This document shows, piece by piece, positions 17,208 to 25,570 of a stretch of 64,000 nt of DNA. The DNA comes from Polyangiaceae bacterium (lineage in GTDB: Bacteria > Myxococcota_A > Polyangia > Polyangiales > Polyangiaceae). Under the pieces are notes generated by a model, which saw nothing but the letters and a program-made list of their open reading frames with translations, was not told the origin of the DNA and did no database searches. The stretch is taken from positions 1-64,000 of the forward strand of contig JACKEA010000011.1 in assembly GCA_020633235.1 (NCBI GenBank), given 5' to 3'. The first letter of the stretch is position 1, and every line of letters starts with the position of its first letter. Position numbers and translations under genes: made by a program.

Positions 17208-17543
17208 ATGGGCATCGATGGCATCGGCAAGCCCCCGGGCGCGGGCATCCCCCCGGTTCAGGGGCCGGGCAAGGTCGGCGGCACCGGCGAGACGTTCAAG
17301 GTCGACAAGCCGGCAGCGGCGGAAGGTGCGGGGCCCAGCGAGGCCTTGAGTCGGCTGCAGCGCGGAGAGATCGGCTTGGACGAGTATCTGGATTCCAGCG
17401 TGACTCAAGCGACCCAGGCCCTCGAAGGGAAGCTGTCCCCGGAGCAGCTCGAGTTCGTGAAGAGCTCGCTCCGGGAGCAGCTTTCCAGCGATCCCGTGTT
17501 GGTCGATCTCGTGCGCAAGGCCACTGGCATCGCTCCAGGTTGA
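17208..17543 (+). CDS. Small helical hypothetical protein
   Basis: 111 aa. A Gly/Pro-rich N-terminus (to about residue 30), then a helical domain (GPSEALSRLQRGEIGLDEYL, LSPEQLEFVKSSLREQL, DPVLVDLVRKATG). No signal peptide or membrane helix. It lies 46 bases after the previous small gene and shares its layout, so the two probably work together, perhaps as export substrates or chaperone and substrate. Not recognised. Confidence 0.6.
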   Translation: MGIDGIGKPPGAGIPPVQGPGKVGGTGETFKVDKPAAAEGAGPSEALSRLQRGEIGLDEYLDSSVTQATQALEGKLSPEQLEFVKSSLREQLSSDPVLVDLVRKATGIAPG

Positions 17544-17567
17544 GGAGATCTTTCCGGCCTGCTAATT
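17540..17567 (+). promoter_or_regulatory. Candidate promoter for the PEP-dikinase-like gene
   Basis: TTGAGG (17540-17545), a 16-base spacer and CTAATT (17562-17567). The predicted start of transcription falls at or next to the GTG at 17575, so the mRNA may be leaderless. The -35 match is only moderate. Confidence 0.4.
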
Positions 17568-17574
17568 CCGAAGC

Positions 17575-20217
17575 GTGGCGCGCCAACGCGAGCGACTCTA
17601 TTCGCTGATCGAAGTGGTCGCCGAAGGCGCCCGCGTTCAGGATTTCGGTCGCGCCGCGGTGGCGCTGGCGGACGCACAGCGCCGCGGTCTGCCGGTGGCC
17701 CCGGGCTGGGTGCTGCCCACGACGGCGTTCCGCGAGGTCGTCGACGGCGCTTTGCCTCCAGGGCACGACCCCGCTTCCCTGTTGCGGTCGATCCACAAAC
17801 CGAGCGGCGTGGAACGGGCGGCGCGGGCTCGCGAGCGGCTAGCCACCGGGAGTCTCCCGCAAGGCGTGCTCGACGTTTTCGGCGAGCTGCTTTCGGAGCA
17901 AGGGGCGCCGGAGTGGGGCTGGGTGCTGCGACCAAGCGTGAACGTCGCCGACGACACCCTGGTGACGCTCGCGGGCCTCGACCTCGCGGAGTTGGTGCCG
18001 GGGGGCATCGACGAAGTGGCGCGGGCGGTGCGGGAGCTGTGGGCCCGGGCCTTCGAGGAGCGAGTGCTGCACACCTTGCGGGACCGCAAGGTACGGGACT
18101 TCGCCATTGGCATCGTGATCCAACGCCAAGAAGCGGCCGTTGCCCACGGCTTGGCGCTCAGCGTCGAGCCGGCCCGGCTCTGGCGCTTCTCGCCGGAGCT
18201 CAACGACGACCCACGCGCGGAGAGCGGAGAGGCGGGGCCATGGGCGGTGGTTGCCGCCCATGGCGCGCGAGCCTCCGTGGTGGACGGCGTCGCGCTGCGC
18301 GACGCTCTCGTGCTCGAGCACGACGGCGCGGAGCGCGCCGTGAGCATCGCCAACAAGCCGACCGCCATCGTGATCGAAGACGGCAAGGTGACGCACGCGG
18401 ACGTGGAGCCCGCTCGCCGGCGTGAGCTGGCGCTCACTCCCTCCGCGCGCGCCGACCTCGACTCCGCCGTGAAGCGTCTCGATGCCACGGAGCCCGTCGT
18501 CGTGGAGTTCGACGTCACGCGGGGTGCCACGCTGCGCGTCGTGGCTGTGCAAAGCGCCGTGGGGCAGGGCTTCCCCAGCGGGGGCGCGGCGGACACGGTG
18601 TGGTCGCGCTCGGGCCTGGACGCGCTGCTGCCGCGGGTGCCGACGCCCCTCACCGGCGCGCTCATAGAGCGCTTCAGCGAGGCGAGCCTGCGCAACGCCG
18701 TGCGGGAGCTGGGCGGCAAGATGTCGCGCAGCGCCCAGCTCGTGATGAGCGTGCACGGTCGACCCTACTTCAATCTGTCGGCGCTGTTGCCGGTGGCGCG
18801 CACGCTGCCGGGCATCGATCCGCACAGCTTGCTCGAGCTCGTGCGCGGAGCAGCGGACGACGACGTGGCCGCTGCCCTCGGGGCGCAGTGGAAGTCGCCG
18901 TCGCTGGCGGCGCTCTCTCTCGCGGCGGCGCGGCTCTTGGCGCGGCAGAAGCGACTATCGGACGAGGTCACGCGCTACGAGCGCGAGGCAGAGCAGCAGC
19001 GGCGCTGGCTCGCCGAAATGGATCTCGCGATCCTGCCGGACGATTCCCTGAAGACCACGCTTCGGGAGACGCAGGCGTTCTTCCGACAGACGGCGCGCCT
19101 GCTGCTCGGAAGCACGCTCACGTCGCTCTCGGTGCACTTGGTGCTGCGCGCGCTCATCGCCCGCAGCTTGCCCGCGGAAGCGTCGCGCTTGGCGCACGCC
19201 GTGACCGCCGGGGTGGGGGAGCTGGAAACCAGCAAGCCCGCCCTGGCCCTCTCGCACGTGACGGAGATCCTGCGCGCCGACGCCCCGGCCAAGGACGCGA
19301 TCCTCTCCGGCGCCAGCGACGTCGCGGCACTGCCGGCGGGCCCGGGCAAGAAGGCGCTCTTGTCGTGGTTCGATGCCTACGGCGATCACGCGGTGGTGGA
19401 GGCGGAGCTCGCAAGCCCGCGATGGTTCGAGACTCCCGGTGCCGTGCTGTCCATGGTCGCCGCTGCGCTGGGCTCGCTGGCGGTGGATTCGGAGCAGCGC
19501 ATGAGCCACGTGCGCGTGGATGCGGACCGCGAGCTCGCGACGTTGGAAGCGCAGCTGTCCTATGTGGAGGCCGTGCTGCTCCGCAGTCTGGTGACGCGCA
19601 GCCGTGCGCTGCTGCGTCTGCGCGAGCAGATGCGCGCGTGGTTCGCCCGCACCGTGGCCATGATGCGGCGCGTGGTGCTCGACGTGGATCGTCGGTTGTG
19701 TCGTCTGGACTCGCGCTTGCCGCGCGGCGCGGCCTTTTTCTGCACGCCCCTCGAGCTGTCCAGCGCCGTCGGCAACAGCCGGGCGGACCTGGCGGCCATC
19801 GTGCTTTCTCGCAAAGCGAGCTGGCAGCGCGATCAAATGCGGGCGGATCCGCCGGAGATCTTCGTGGGCTGTGCGCCGCCCTTCAGTGTGCCGTCGAGCC
19901 GCGCGTTGAGTGGGGAGCCGACCAGCGGCAAGGCCGCCACGGGGGTGGTGCGCATCGTGGACGGCCAGCGCTCACCGGCGCACCCCGGGCAGGTGTTGGT
20001 GATGCGCTCCCTCGACGTCGGGTTCGCGCCGCAGTTCGTCAACGCCGCGGCGTTGGTGGCGGAGTGCGGCGGCACGCTGTCCCACGGCGCCGTGCTCGCG
20101 CGGGAGCTCGGGGTGCCCGCCGTGGTGGGCGTCGCCGACGCGCGCACCGTGCTCGAAGACGGCGATCGCGTCCGGGTGGACGGCGAGCGCGGCGTCGTCG
20201 AGCGGGTGACCGAGTGA
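17575..20217 (+). CDS. PEP-utilising enzyme-like protein (pyruvate phosphate dikinase/PEP synthase family)
   Basis: 880 aa, GTG start. The N-terminal half resembles the ATP-grasp domain of PEP synthase and pyruvate phosphate dikinase, though diverged. A long helical middle (about 440-690) is rich in Arg/Glu and Leu. The C-terminus is a PEP-utilising mobile domain with GGTLSHGAVLARELGVPAVV, whose His (about 838) is the phosphocarrier. No PEP/pyruvate-binding barrel is evident, so this may be a dikinase-like phosphotransferase acting on another substrate, as in rifampin phosphotransferases. It overlaps the next gene by four bases. Confidence 0.75.
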   Translation: MARQRERLYSLIEVVAEGARVQDFGRAAVALADAQRRGLPVAPGWVLPTTAFREVVDGALPPGHDPASLLRSIHKPSGVERAARARERLATGSLPQGVLDVFGELLSEQGAPEWGWVLRPSVNVADDTLVTLAGLDLAELVPGGIDEVARAVRELWARAFEERVLHTLRDRKVRDFAIGIVIQRQEAAVAHGLALSVEPARLWRFSPELNDDPRAESGEAGPWAVVAAHGARASVVDGVALRDALVLEHDGAERAVSIANKPTAIVIEDGKVTHADVEPARRRELALTPSARADLDSAVKRLDATEPVVVEFDVTRGATLRVVAVQSAVGQGFPSGGAADTVWSRSGLDALLPRVPTPLTGALIERFSEASLRNAVRELGGKMSRSAQLVMSVHGRPYFNLSALLPVARTLPGIDPHSLLELVRGAADDDVAAALGAQWKSPSLAALSLAAARLLARQKRLSDEVTRYEREAEQQRRWLAEMDLAILPDDSLKTTLRETQAFFRQTARLLLGSTLTSLSVHLVLRALIARSLPAEASRLAHAVTAGVGELETSKPALALSHVTEILRADAPAKDAILSGASDVAALPAGPGKKALLSWFDAYGDHAVVEAELASPRWFETPGAVLSMVAAALGSLAVDSEQRMSHVRVDADRELATLEAQLSYVEAVLLRSLVTRSRALLRLREQMRAWFARTVAMMRRVVLDVDRRLCRLDSRLPRGAAFFCTPLELSSAVGNSRADLAAIVLSRKASWQRDQMRADPPEIFVGCAPPFSVPSSRALSGEPTSGKAATGVVRIVDGQRSPAHPGQVLVMRSLDVGFAPQFVNAAALVAECGGTLSHGAVLARELGVPAVVGVADARTVLEDGDRVRVDGERGVVERVTE

Positions 20218-21068
20218 AGCGACGGGAGGTGCGGCGCGCCGTGGAGCACGACGAGCCCCTCGGCGCGCTGCTCGCGCGCCTTGGCGAGCACGCGGCCCTG
20301 GCGGAGGGCCGCGTGTTCGTCTCCGGGCGGCGTATGAGCGCGCGCCATCATTTGCTGCGCGCGGGCGACGTCGTCGAGATCCGCGCGCCGCGCGAGACGT
20401 CTGCGGAGGTGACGCTCCTCGCCCGAGACGCCGGGCTCGTGGCTGCCCACAAGCCGCCGGAGCTCCCCACGGAGCCGGACCGGCAGGGGCTCGCGTCGCT
20501 GTGCACCGCCGTGGCCGCCCAGCTCGGCGTGCCGCAGGTGCACGCCGCGTCGCGGCTCGACGTGGGCGTCAGCGGCGTGGTGCTGCTGGCGGCGGACGCC
20601 GCCGCGCGGCGGCGGCTGTCCGCCGCCAAGCAGCGCGGCGCCGTCGAGCGGCGCTATCTCGGCATCACGACGCGGCCGCCCGCGCCGCCCGAGGGCACCT
20701 GGACGGCTCCCGTCGCAGGGCGGAAGGCCGAAACTCGCTATCGCGTCTTGGCCACCGCAAAGGGCGCCGCGCTCGTCGCGTTCCAGCCCGTCACTGGGCG
20801 GCTGCATCAGATCCGCGTCCACGCCGCGGCCGCCGGCTGTCCGCTGCTCGGCGATCGCGCCCACGGCGGCCCGCCCCGCGTTGTGGCCGCCAACGGCTCC
20901 GTGCACGCGCTCCGGCGCATCGCACTGCACGCCGTCTGGGTCGGGCTCGACGACGGCTTCCGCGTTCATGCGCCCTTTCCCCCGGACCTGGTGGAGCTCT
21001 GGCGCACCGTCGGCGGAGATCCGCAGGCCTTGCCTGAGGGGCCCGAGCCGACCACGATGCGCGCGTGA
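20214..21068 (+). CDS. RluA-family pseudouridine synthase
   Basis: 284 aa from a GTG at 20214, overlapping the upstream stop (GTGA). An S4-like N-terminal part (VFVSGRRMSARHHLLRAGD) precedes the RluA catalytic domain: ASRLDVGVSGVVLLA with catalytic Asp116, and VTGRLHQIRVHAAAAGCPLL. It isomerises uridine in rRNA or tRNA; which site cannot be told. The linkage to a PEP-dikinase-like gene and a lipoprotein gene by 4-base overlaps is unexpected functionally. Confidence 0.87.
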   Translation: MKRREVRRAVEHDEPLGALLARLGEHAALAEGRVFVSGRRMSARHHLLRAGDVVEIRAPRETSAEVTLLARDAGLVAAHKPPELPTEPDRQGLASLCTAVAAQLGVPQVHAASRLDVGVSGVVLLAADAAARRRLSAAKQRGAVERRYLGITTRPPAPPEGTWTAPVAGRKAETRYRVLATAKGAALVAFQPVTGRLHQIRVHAAAAGCPLLGDRAHGGPPRVVAANGSVHALRRIALHAVWVGLDDGFRVHAPFPPDLVELWRTVGGDPQALPEGPEPTTMRA

Positions 21069-21724
21069 CCCTGCGTCCCGCTCTCGTCCTGCTCGGGCTG
21101 TGCACTTTCGCTGCGTGCACCGCCGCTCGCTACGACAACAACACCGGACCGGGGGTCACGCTGCCGGCGCACTTCGCCGAGGGACGGAACGAACCGGCCG
21201 CGGACGCCGGGGCGGACGCTGCGCCCAAGCTGGTCGAGCCCGAGCCGAAGGGCAGCTTGCCGGACCCCGAGGCGCTGCACGAAGCGCGGCAGTGGGAGTA
21301 CGACATCCTCTACGACCACGGCAAGGTGAGCGTGCAGAAGGTGCGCTTGCTGCACTACTCCACGCCGGTTCCGAGCCAGCGCCACATGGGGCGCTACGCC
21401 ATCGAGCTGTGGATCGGCAAGGAGCTGGTCGATCGCATCCGCTTCGACTTTCCGCTGCTCGGTGCCGAGGAGCCCGAGAAGAAGCGGAAGCCGCTCCATG
21501 CGCCGCCGACCTTCGCGGCGGGCGCGGTGGTCACACGCAAGGTGTTGGTGCCGGCCAGCGCGCGCGCCACCCGTGCGTTGCTGGTCGACCGCGCGACCGG
21601 AGAGCAGCAGATCCTGCCGTGGCCCCCGGACGCGCCGCTCGGCCCGCCGCGCACGAAAATGCCGCCGAAAAAAGCCGTCCCCGACGCGGGTGCTCCGGAC
21701 TCCGGTCCCACCCCTGACGAGTGA
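21065..21724 (+). CDS. Lipoprotein of unknown function
   Basis: 219 aa, starting GTG inside the end of the pseudouridine synthase gene (4-base overlap). Lipoprotein signal MTLRPALVLLGLCTFAAC (Cys18). An Asp/Ala/Pro-rich linker follows, then a beta-rich domain (REWEYD-like start at about 75: RQWEYDILYDHGKVSVQKVR) to about 185, and a Pro/Lys-rich tail. No known family recognised. Confidence 0.72.
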   Translation: MTLRPALVLLGLCTFAACTAARYDNNTGPGVTLPAHFAEGRNEPAADAGADAAPKLVEPEPKGSLPDPEALHEARQWEYDILYDHGKVSVQKVRLLHYSTPVPSQRHMGRYAIELWIGKELVDRIRFDFPLLGAEEPEKKRKPLHAPPTFAAGAVVTRKVLVPASARATRALLVDRATGEQQILPWPPDAPLGPPRTKMPPKKAVPDAGAPDSGPTPDE

Positions 21725-21773
21725 CGACCGAAGCTAGCGCGCCGACCCCCCTTCGTGCGACGCTTACGCCGCC

Positions 21774-23525
21774 ATGAATTGTGAGGCCTGTGGGCACGAA
21801 AACGTCGACGGTGCGCGGTTTTGCGCGAAGTGCGGCGCGTTGATGCCGGTCCAGGAGGCAGAGGCCGAAGACGCGATGATCGGCCAGATCGTCGGCGGCC
21901 GCTATCGGGTCACCGGCGTGCTGGGCGAAGGCGGCATGGGCGTCGTCTACATCGGCGAGCAGCAGATGGGCTCCACCGTTCGCAAGGTCGCGATCAAGAC
22001 CTTGCATCCCCATCTCTCCAAGGACCCCTCGGTTCTGGCGCGTTTCCACCGCGAGTGCGGCACCGTTGCTCAGCTCGAGCATCCGAACACCATCAAGTTC
22101 TACGACTTCGGCTCCACGGCGGACGGAACGCTGTACATCGCCATGGAGTTCGTCAAAGGCGAGCCTCTGATGGACGTGATCGAGAAGGGCGGGCCCATGG
22201 CACCGGACCGCGTCCTCAAGATCATGAAACAGGTCTGCGGTGCCCTGGACGAAGCCCACAAGCAGGGCATCATCCACCGCGATCTGAAGCCCGAGAACAT
22301 CATCCTCACGGATCGCGCGGGCGAAAAAGACTTCGTAAAGGTGCTGGATTTCGGCATCGCCGCGCGCTCGGAGTCCGCGGACGCGCAGAAGGAGCAGAAG
22401 CTCACGCAACAGGGCATGGTGCTCGGAACGCCGCCCTACATGAGCCCCGAGCAGTTCACGGGCAAGGCGCTCGACATGCGGAGCGACATCTACTCGCTCG
22501 GCGTCATGACCTACGAGATGCTCACCGCGCGGCTGCCCTTCGAGGCCGATACCCCGTGGCAGTGGGCCACACAGCACATGACCGCCCAGCCGCTGCCCTT
22601 CGAGGCCACGGCGCCCGCCACGAACATTCCGGAGCCGATGCGCAAGGCCATCCTCCGGTCCTTGTCCAAAGACCGGGAGGACCGCCAGGGGACCGCCAAG
22701 GAGTTCTTCAGTGATCTGTCCAGCGGTGGCGGCATCACCGTGGACGAGGTCGCGCCCCAGTCCCTCGGCAGCGCGGGCACCGCGGCCATGGCCGCCGCCC
22801 CCGATTTCGCCGCCATCAGCGCGGGCGGTGGCGGCGGGCCGGCATCCCCCGCACCCATGTCCCCTCCCGTGCACGCTCCCGCCATGCAGCACAGCCCGCC
22901 GGCCGTGGCGGTGCCTCCGCCCCCTCCTGCCACGGGCAAGAGCGGTGGCGGCAAGGGCCTCATCTTCGGGCTCGCGGGCGTGGGCGCGATCCTGCTCATC
23001 GGCATCGTGGTGGTGGCAGCCCGCCAGATGAAGTCCGACTCCAACGACGATCAGCCCCTGACCAACCCCTTCACCAGCGCGTCCAGCGGTCAGACCAGCA
23101 TCGCCCCGCAGGTGGACCCCGCCAGCTCCGGCAGCGCCAACACGCCCGACACTCCTGATACGCCGGACACCACACCCACGGCCAACACCAGCAAGCCGCC
23201 GACCACCAACACCGGCAGCAAGCCGCCGACCACCACCACCGGCAGCAAGCCGCCAGCCACCAACACCGCCGCCTGTGACAGCTGCATTTCCGCGGCCCAA
23301 AGTGGAAATATCTCCGGCGCTGCCAGCTACTATCGCAGCTGCACCGACGCCGGAAAGAAGGCCTCGTGCAGCGCTCGTGCCCGCGCCGCTGCCCCCGCCG
23401 CCGCCAAGCGGGCGGCCCTCAACGGCCAGTGCGGCCAGGCCAAGGCCATCATCGGCGCCGCCAACGCCATGGGCGCGTCGAGCGGTCAGCTCAGCGGCGC
23501 CCTCAACGGCACCAGCTGCAAATAG
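21774..23525 (+). CDS. Membrane Ser/Thr protein kinase with N-terminal zinc ribbon
   Basis: 583 aa. A double-zinc-ribbon-type start (CEACGHENVDGARFCAKCG) precedes a complete Hanks-type kinase: glycine loop LGEGGMGVVYIGE, Lys in VAIKTLHP, IHRDLKPENII with Asp170, DFG at Asp192, and GTPPYMSPEQ. A low-complexity stretch then leads to one membrane helix (LIFGLAGVGAILLIGIVVVA), a Thr/Pro/Asn-rich linker with repeated GSKPPTT, and an extracellular Cys-containing helical domain. It should sense something outside the inner membrane; the four outside cysteines may form disulphides. Monocistronic by spacing. Confidence 0.92.
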   Translation: MNCEACGHENVDGARFCAKCGALMPVQEAEAEDAMIGQIVGGRYRVTGVLGEGGMGVVYIGEQQMGSTVRKVAIKTLHPHLSKDPSVLARFHRECGTVAQLEHPNTIKFYDFGSTADGTLYIAMEFVKGEPLMDVIEKGGPMAPDRVLKIMKQVCGALDEAHKQGIIHRDLKPENIILTDRAGEKDFVKVLDFGIAARSESADAQKEQKLTQQGMVLGTPPYMSPEQFTGKALDMRSDIYSLGVMTYEMLTARLPFEADTPWQWATQHMTAQPLPFEATAPATNIPEPMRKAILRSLSKDREDRQGTAKEFFSDLSSGGGITVDEVAPQSLGSAGTAAMAAAPDFAAISAGGGGGPASPAPMSPPVHAPAMQHSPPAVAVPPPPPATGKSGGGKGLIFGLAGVGAILLIGIVVVAARQMKSDSNDDQPLTNPFTSASSGQTSIAPQVDPASSGSANTPDTPDTPDTTPTANTSKPPTTNTGSKPPTTTTGSKPPATNTAACDSCISAAQSGNISGAASYYRSCTDAGKKASCSARARAAAPAAAKRAALNGQCGQAKAIIGAANAMGASSGQLSGALNGTSCK

Positions 23526-23526
23526 T

Positions 23527-23592
23527 GGTTCCGCGGCGGACCGACATTCCCATGAACCTTGGGGATGGGTTTGTTGGATCGGCGCGGAAACA
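23527..23592. repeat. Inverted pair of dispersed hairpin repeats (copies 3 and 4)
   Basis: The left copy (23527-23547, plus) is GGTTCCGCGGCGGACC then GACAT. The right copy (23571-23592, minus) reads TGTTTCCGCGCCGATCC then AACAA. Together they form an imperfect palindrome of about 66 bases directly after the kinase gene, which could fold as one long hairpin, like paired REP units (BIMEs). Confidence 0.7.
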
Positions 23593-23826
23593 GCACTGGT
23601 TGCAGTGGTAACGGAACTGCGGAAATCCTGCGCAATGTCACAGAGTTGTGCGGTGTGTGGCTTTCTTGCAACACCGTTCCCTTGACCTATTTCCGGGAGC
23701 GTGGCTAGCTCCGTCCCGGTCGCTTCCGAGGAGGAGCCCCAGCTAGCTTAGGTTCTCCAGTCCGCGCTTTTCTGGGGGAAAGCACCCTGTTTTTGGGATT
23801 TTCGTCCACCTCGAAGGATTTGCTGA
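23593..23826 (+). promoter_or_regulatory. Gene-free leader with a candidate promoter
   Basis: No gene is visible between the repeat pair and the next start. A promoter-like TTGACC (23682-23687) with a 17-base spacer and CTAGCT (23705-23710) would give a leader of about 115 bases for the gene at 23827. The leader contains GAGGAGGAG at 23729-23737 but no hairpin structure I can support. Confidence 0.35.
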
Positions 23827-24099
23827 ATGAAGACCCGGATGACCTGGCAGAAGCTTTGCCGATCCGACGAGTTCAAGGGCCAGTGGGTGGCCCTCGACAA
23901 CTGCCGCTACGACAAAGCCACGCTCCAGCCCATCGAGGGGGACGTGGTGGACTCGGACGAAGAGCTGGTCGAGCTCTGCAGCCGCCTGCGCGAAGTCGGG
24001 CGCGGGTCTTGCGCGATTCTGTTCTGCGAGGACGAGGTCCTGGTGGAATCACGCCCTGGACGCCGGCTGGCGACCTCCTCCGGCGACGTAGCCCGCTGA
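23827..24099 (+). CDS. Small hypothetical protein
   Basis: 90 aa. Mixed alpha/beta: FKGQWVALDNCRYDKATLQP, a DSDEELVELCSRLREVGRG helix, CAILFCEDEVLVE. Acidic core, no signal peptide or membrane helix. The start of the protein resembles the small DUF-type proteins that place a Trp-Val-Ala strand before a Glu/Leu helix, but I recognise no family. Its stop codon and that of the convergent gene abut inside a perfect 14-base palindrome. Confidence 0.65.
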   Translation: MKTRMTWQKLCRSDEFKGQWVALDNCRYDKATLQPIEGDVVDSDEELVELCSRLREVGRGSCAILFCEDEVLVESRPGRRLATSSGDVAR

Positions 24100-24106
24100 T
24101 CAGCGG
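24093..24106. other. Perfect palindrome spanning two convergent stop codons
   Basis: CCGCTGATCAGCGG is its own reverse complement; the TGA stops of the plus- and minus-strand genes sit back to back at its centre (24097-24102). It has no loop and no T tract, so a terminator role is uncertain; it may simply reflect both proteins ending in an Arg codon. Confidence 0.4.
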
Positions 24107-25564
24107 ACGATTGGCTTCACGACGGCTTTGCCGTCCTTGATGACCACGTCGAAGTCGATCTTGCGATTTCCGTGCTGCTTTCGCAGCCGGTCCTCGGTGG
24201 CTCGGAGCGTCTTCGCCAAGCCGTCCACGCTGACCGCCTTGGGGTCGTTGGTGCGACGCTTGGCGTCCACCAGCCGTTGATGGAGCTCGCGCACGCGCTG
24301 GTCGGACATGGCGCCCTGACCGGCCGACGGCGCGGGACGAGCGGCGGGCTGCGGACGAGCGGCGGGCTGCGGACGAGCGGCGGGCTGCGGACGAGCGGCG
24401 GGCTGCGGACGAGCGGCCGGTGCGGCGGGGCGAGGCTGCGGCGCGGCCGCGGGCGCTGGGGTACTCCGGCCACGCTTGCCGGTGGGCGCACGGGAGCGGA
24501 GCCCGGCCGGGGTCGCGTGGGCGCGGAGCCCGGAATGCCGGGGATGGCGAGGGGCGCTGCGGCGGGCCGCCGAGGGGCGGCGCGAGTGGACGTGCGTTGC
24601 GGGGTGGCGGCTGCGGCGCGGTGCGGGGTTGGGGTTGCGGCTGCGGCGCGGTGCGGGGTTGCGGCTGCGGCGCGGTGCGGGGTTGCGGCTGCGGCGCGGT
24701 GCGGGGTTGCGGCGCGGTGCGGGGTTGCGGCTGCGGCGCGGTGCGGGGTTGCGGCTGCGGCGCGGTGCGCGGCTGCGGCGCGGCGCGGGGTTGCGGCTGC
24801 GGCTGCGGCGCGGCGCGGGGTTGCGGCTGCGGCTGCGGCGCGGTGCGCGGCTGCGGCGCGGTGCGCACTGGCAGCGGCCGCGGCGTTTCCGCGTCCTGGC
24901 TGATCGTCTGCGGGGGCGCTCTCCGCGGGGGCGGCGTCACGGCGTCGAGGCCGTCGAGGTCCAAGTCCAGATCCAGTCGCCCCAGGCCCTGCTGCTGCCG
25001 GGGCGGCGGGCGCGACGCCCCCCGCGCGCTGGCGGGCTCCGCAGAGGCCGGCTTCGCCGCGATCGCCCCCAGGGCATCGTCCACGGCGCGTTTTGCCTCT
25101 TCCAGCGGATCGACGTTGCTCTCGAGCATCGCGGCGAGGTCTTCGGAGGCGGTGTCGGCGGCGCGCTTCGCCCGCTCCCGCGCTTCCGTCGCCTCTTTGC
25201 CCTTGGCCAACATGCCGAGGCGCTTGCGCGCGGCGATGGTCAGCGGCTCACCGCCGCCGAGCTTCTCCGCCTTGATCAGGTGGCGCTTGTACGTCCCATT
25301 CTCGATCTCACGGCAGATGCGCTGCCAGTACTGCTGGAACGTGTTGTAGCGCATCACGATCGTCTGCAGCTTGAAGCGCTTCGCGGTGTTGCGGAACTTC
25401 GCCCGCCGCAGCGTCCAGATGCGACGATCCACGTCCTTGCGCGCGACGGCGGGCTCGATCTTCTCGATGCCCAGGAAGTACTGCTCGTACAGGGCGCGCA
25501 GCCGCTCGAGGCGCGTCTCGAGCTCCTCGAGCTCGAAATCGATGTCGGCCTCGGAGCCTTCCAT
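24100..25564 (-). pseudogene. MXAN_5187-like protein gene with a frameshift in its low-complexity linker
   Basis: The N-terminal domain (about residues 1-180 from the ATG at 25564: LETRLERLRALYEQYFLGIE, then MRYNTFQQYWQRICREIENG) and the C-terminal domain (24100-24309: MSDQRVRELHQRLVDAKRRT, then KIDFDVVIKDGKAVVKPIVR) are both intact and match the two conserved halves of the myxobacterial MXAN_5187 family. They lie in different reading frames. The C-terminal frame can be read upstream through repeated RPQPAA units, so the frame change falls between about 24420 and 24600. The N-terminal frame would otherwise read out of the real protein to 23873. Recent mutation or a sequencing/assembly error in the repeat is likely. 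Function of the family is unknown. Confidence 0.7.
24341..24875. repeat. Tandem low-complexity repeats inside the frameshifted gene
   Basis: Two repeat tracts: four perfect copies of an 18-base unit (GCGGCGGGCTGCGGACGA) at 24341-24412, and imperfect 18-30-base units based on GCGGCTGCGGCGCGGTGCG at about 24600-24875. On the coding strand they encode PAARPQ and TAPQPQPR repeats. Repeats of this kind are prone to slippage and to assembly error. Confidence 0.85.
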
Positions 25565-25570
25565 TCGAGG

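Noticed and set aside
18600..20213. Long in-frame extension ahead of the pseudouridine synthase
   Set aside because: It overlaps the PEP-dikinase-like gene in another frame and has no recognisable content; the GTG at 20214 fits RluA-family length.
24600..24880. CRISPR-like array
   Set aside because: The units are contiguous, without spacers, and encode Pro/Gln/Arg repeats of a protein linker.
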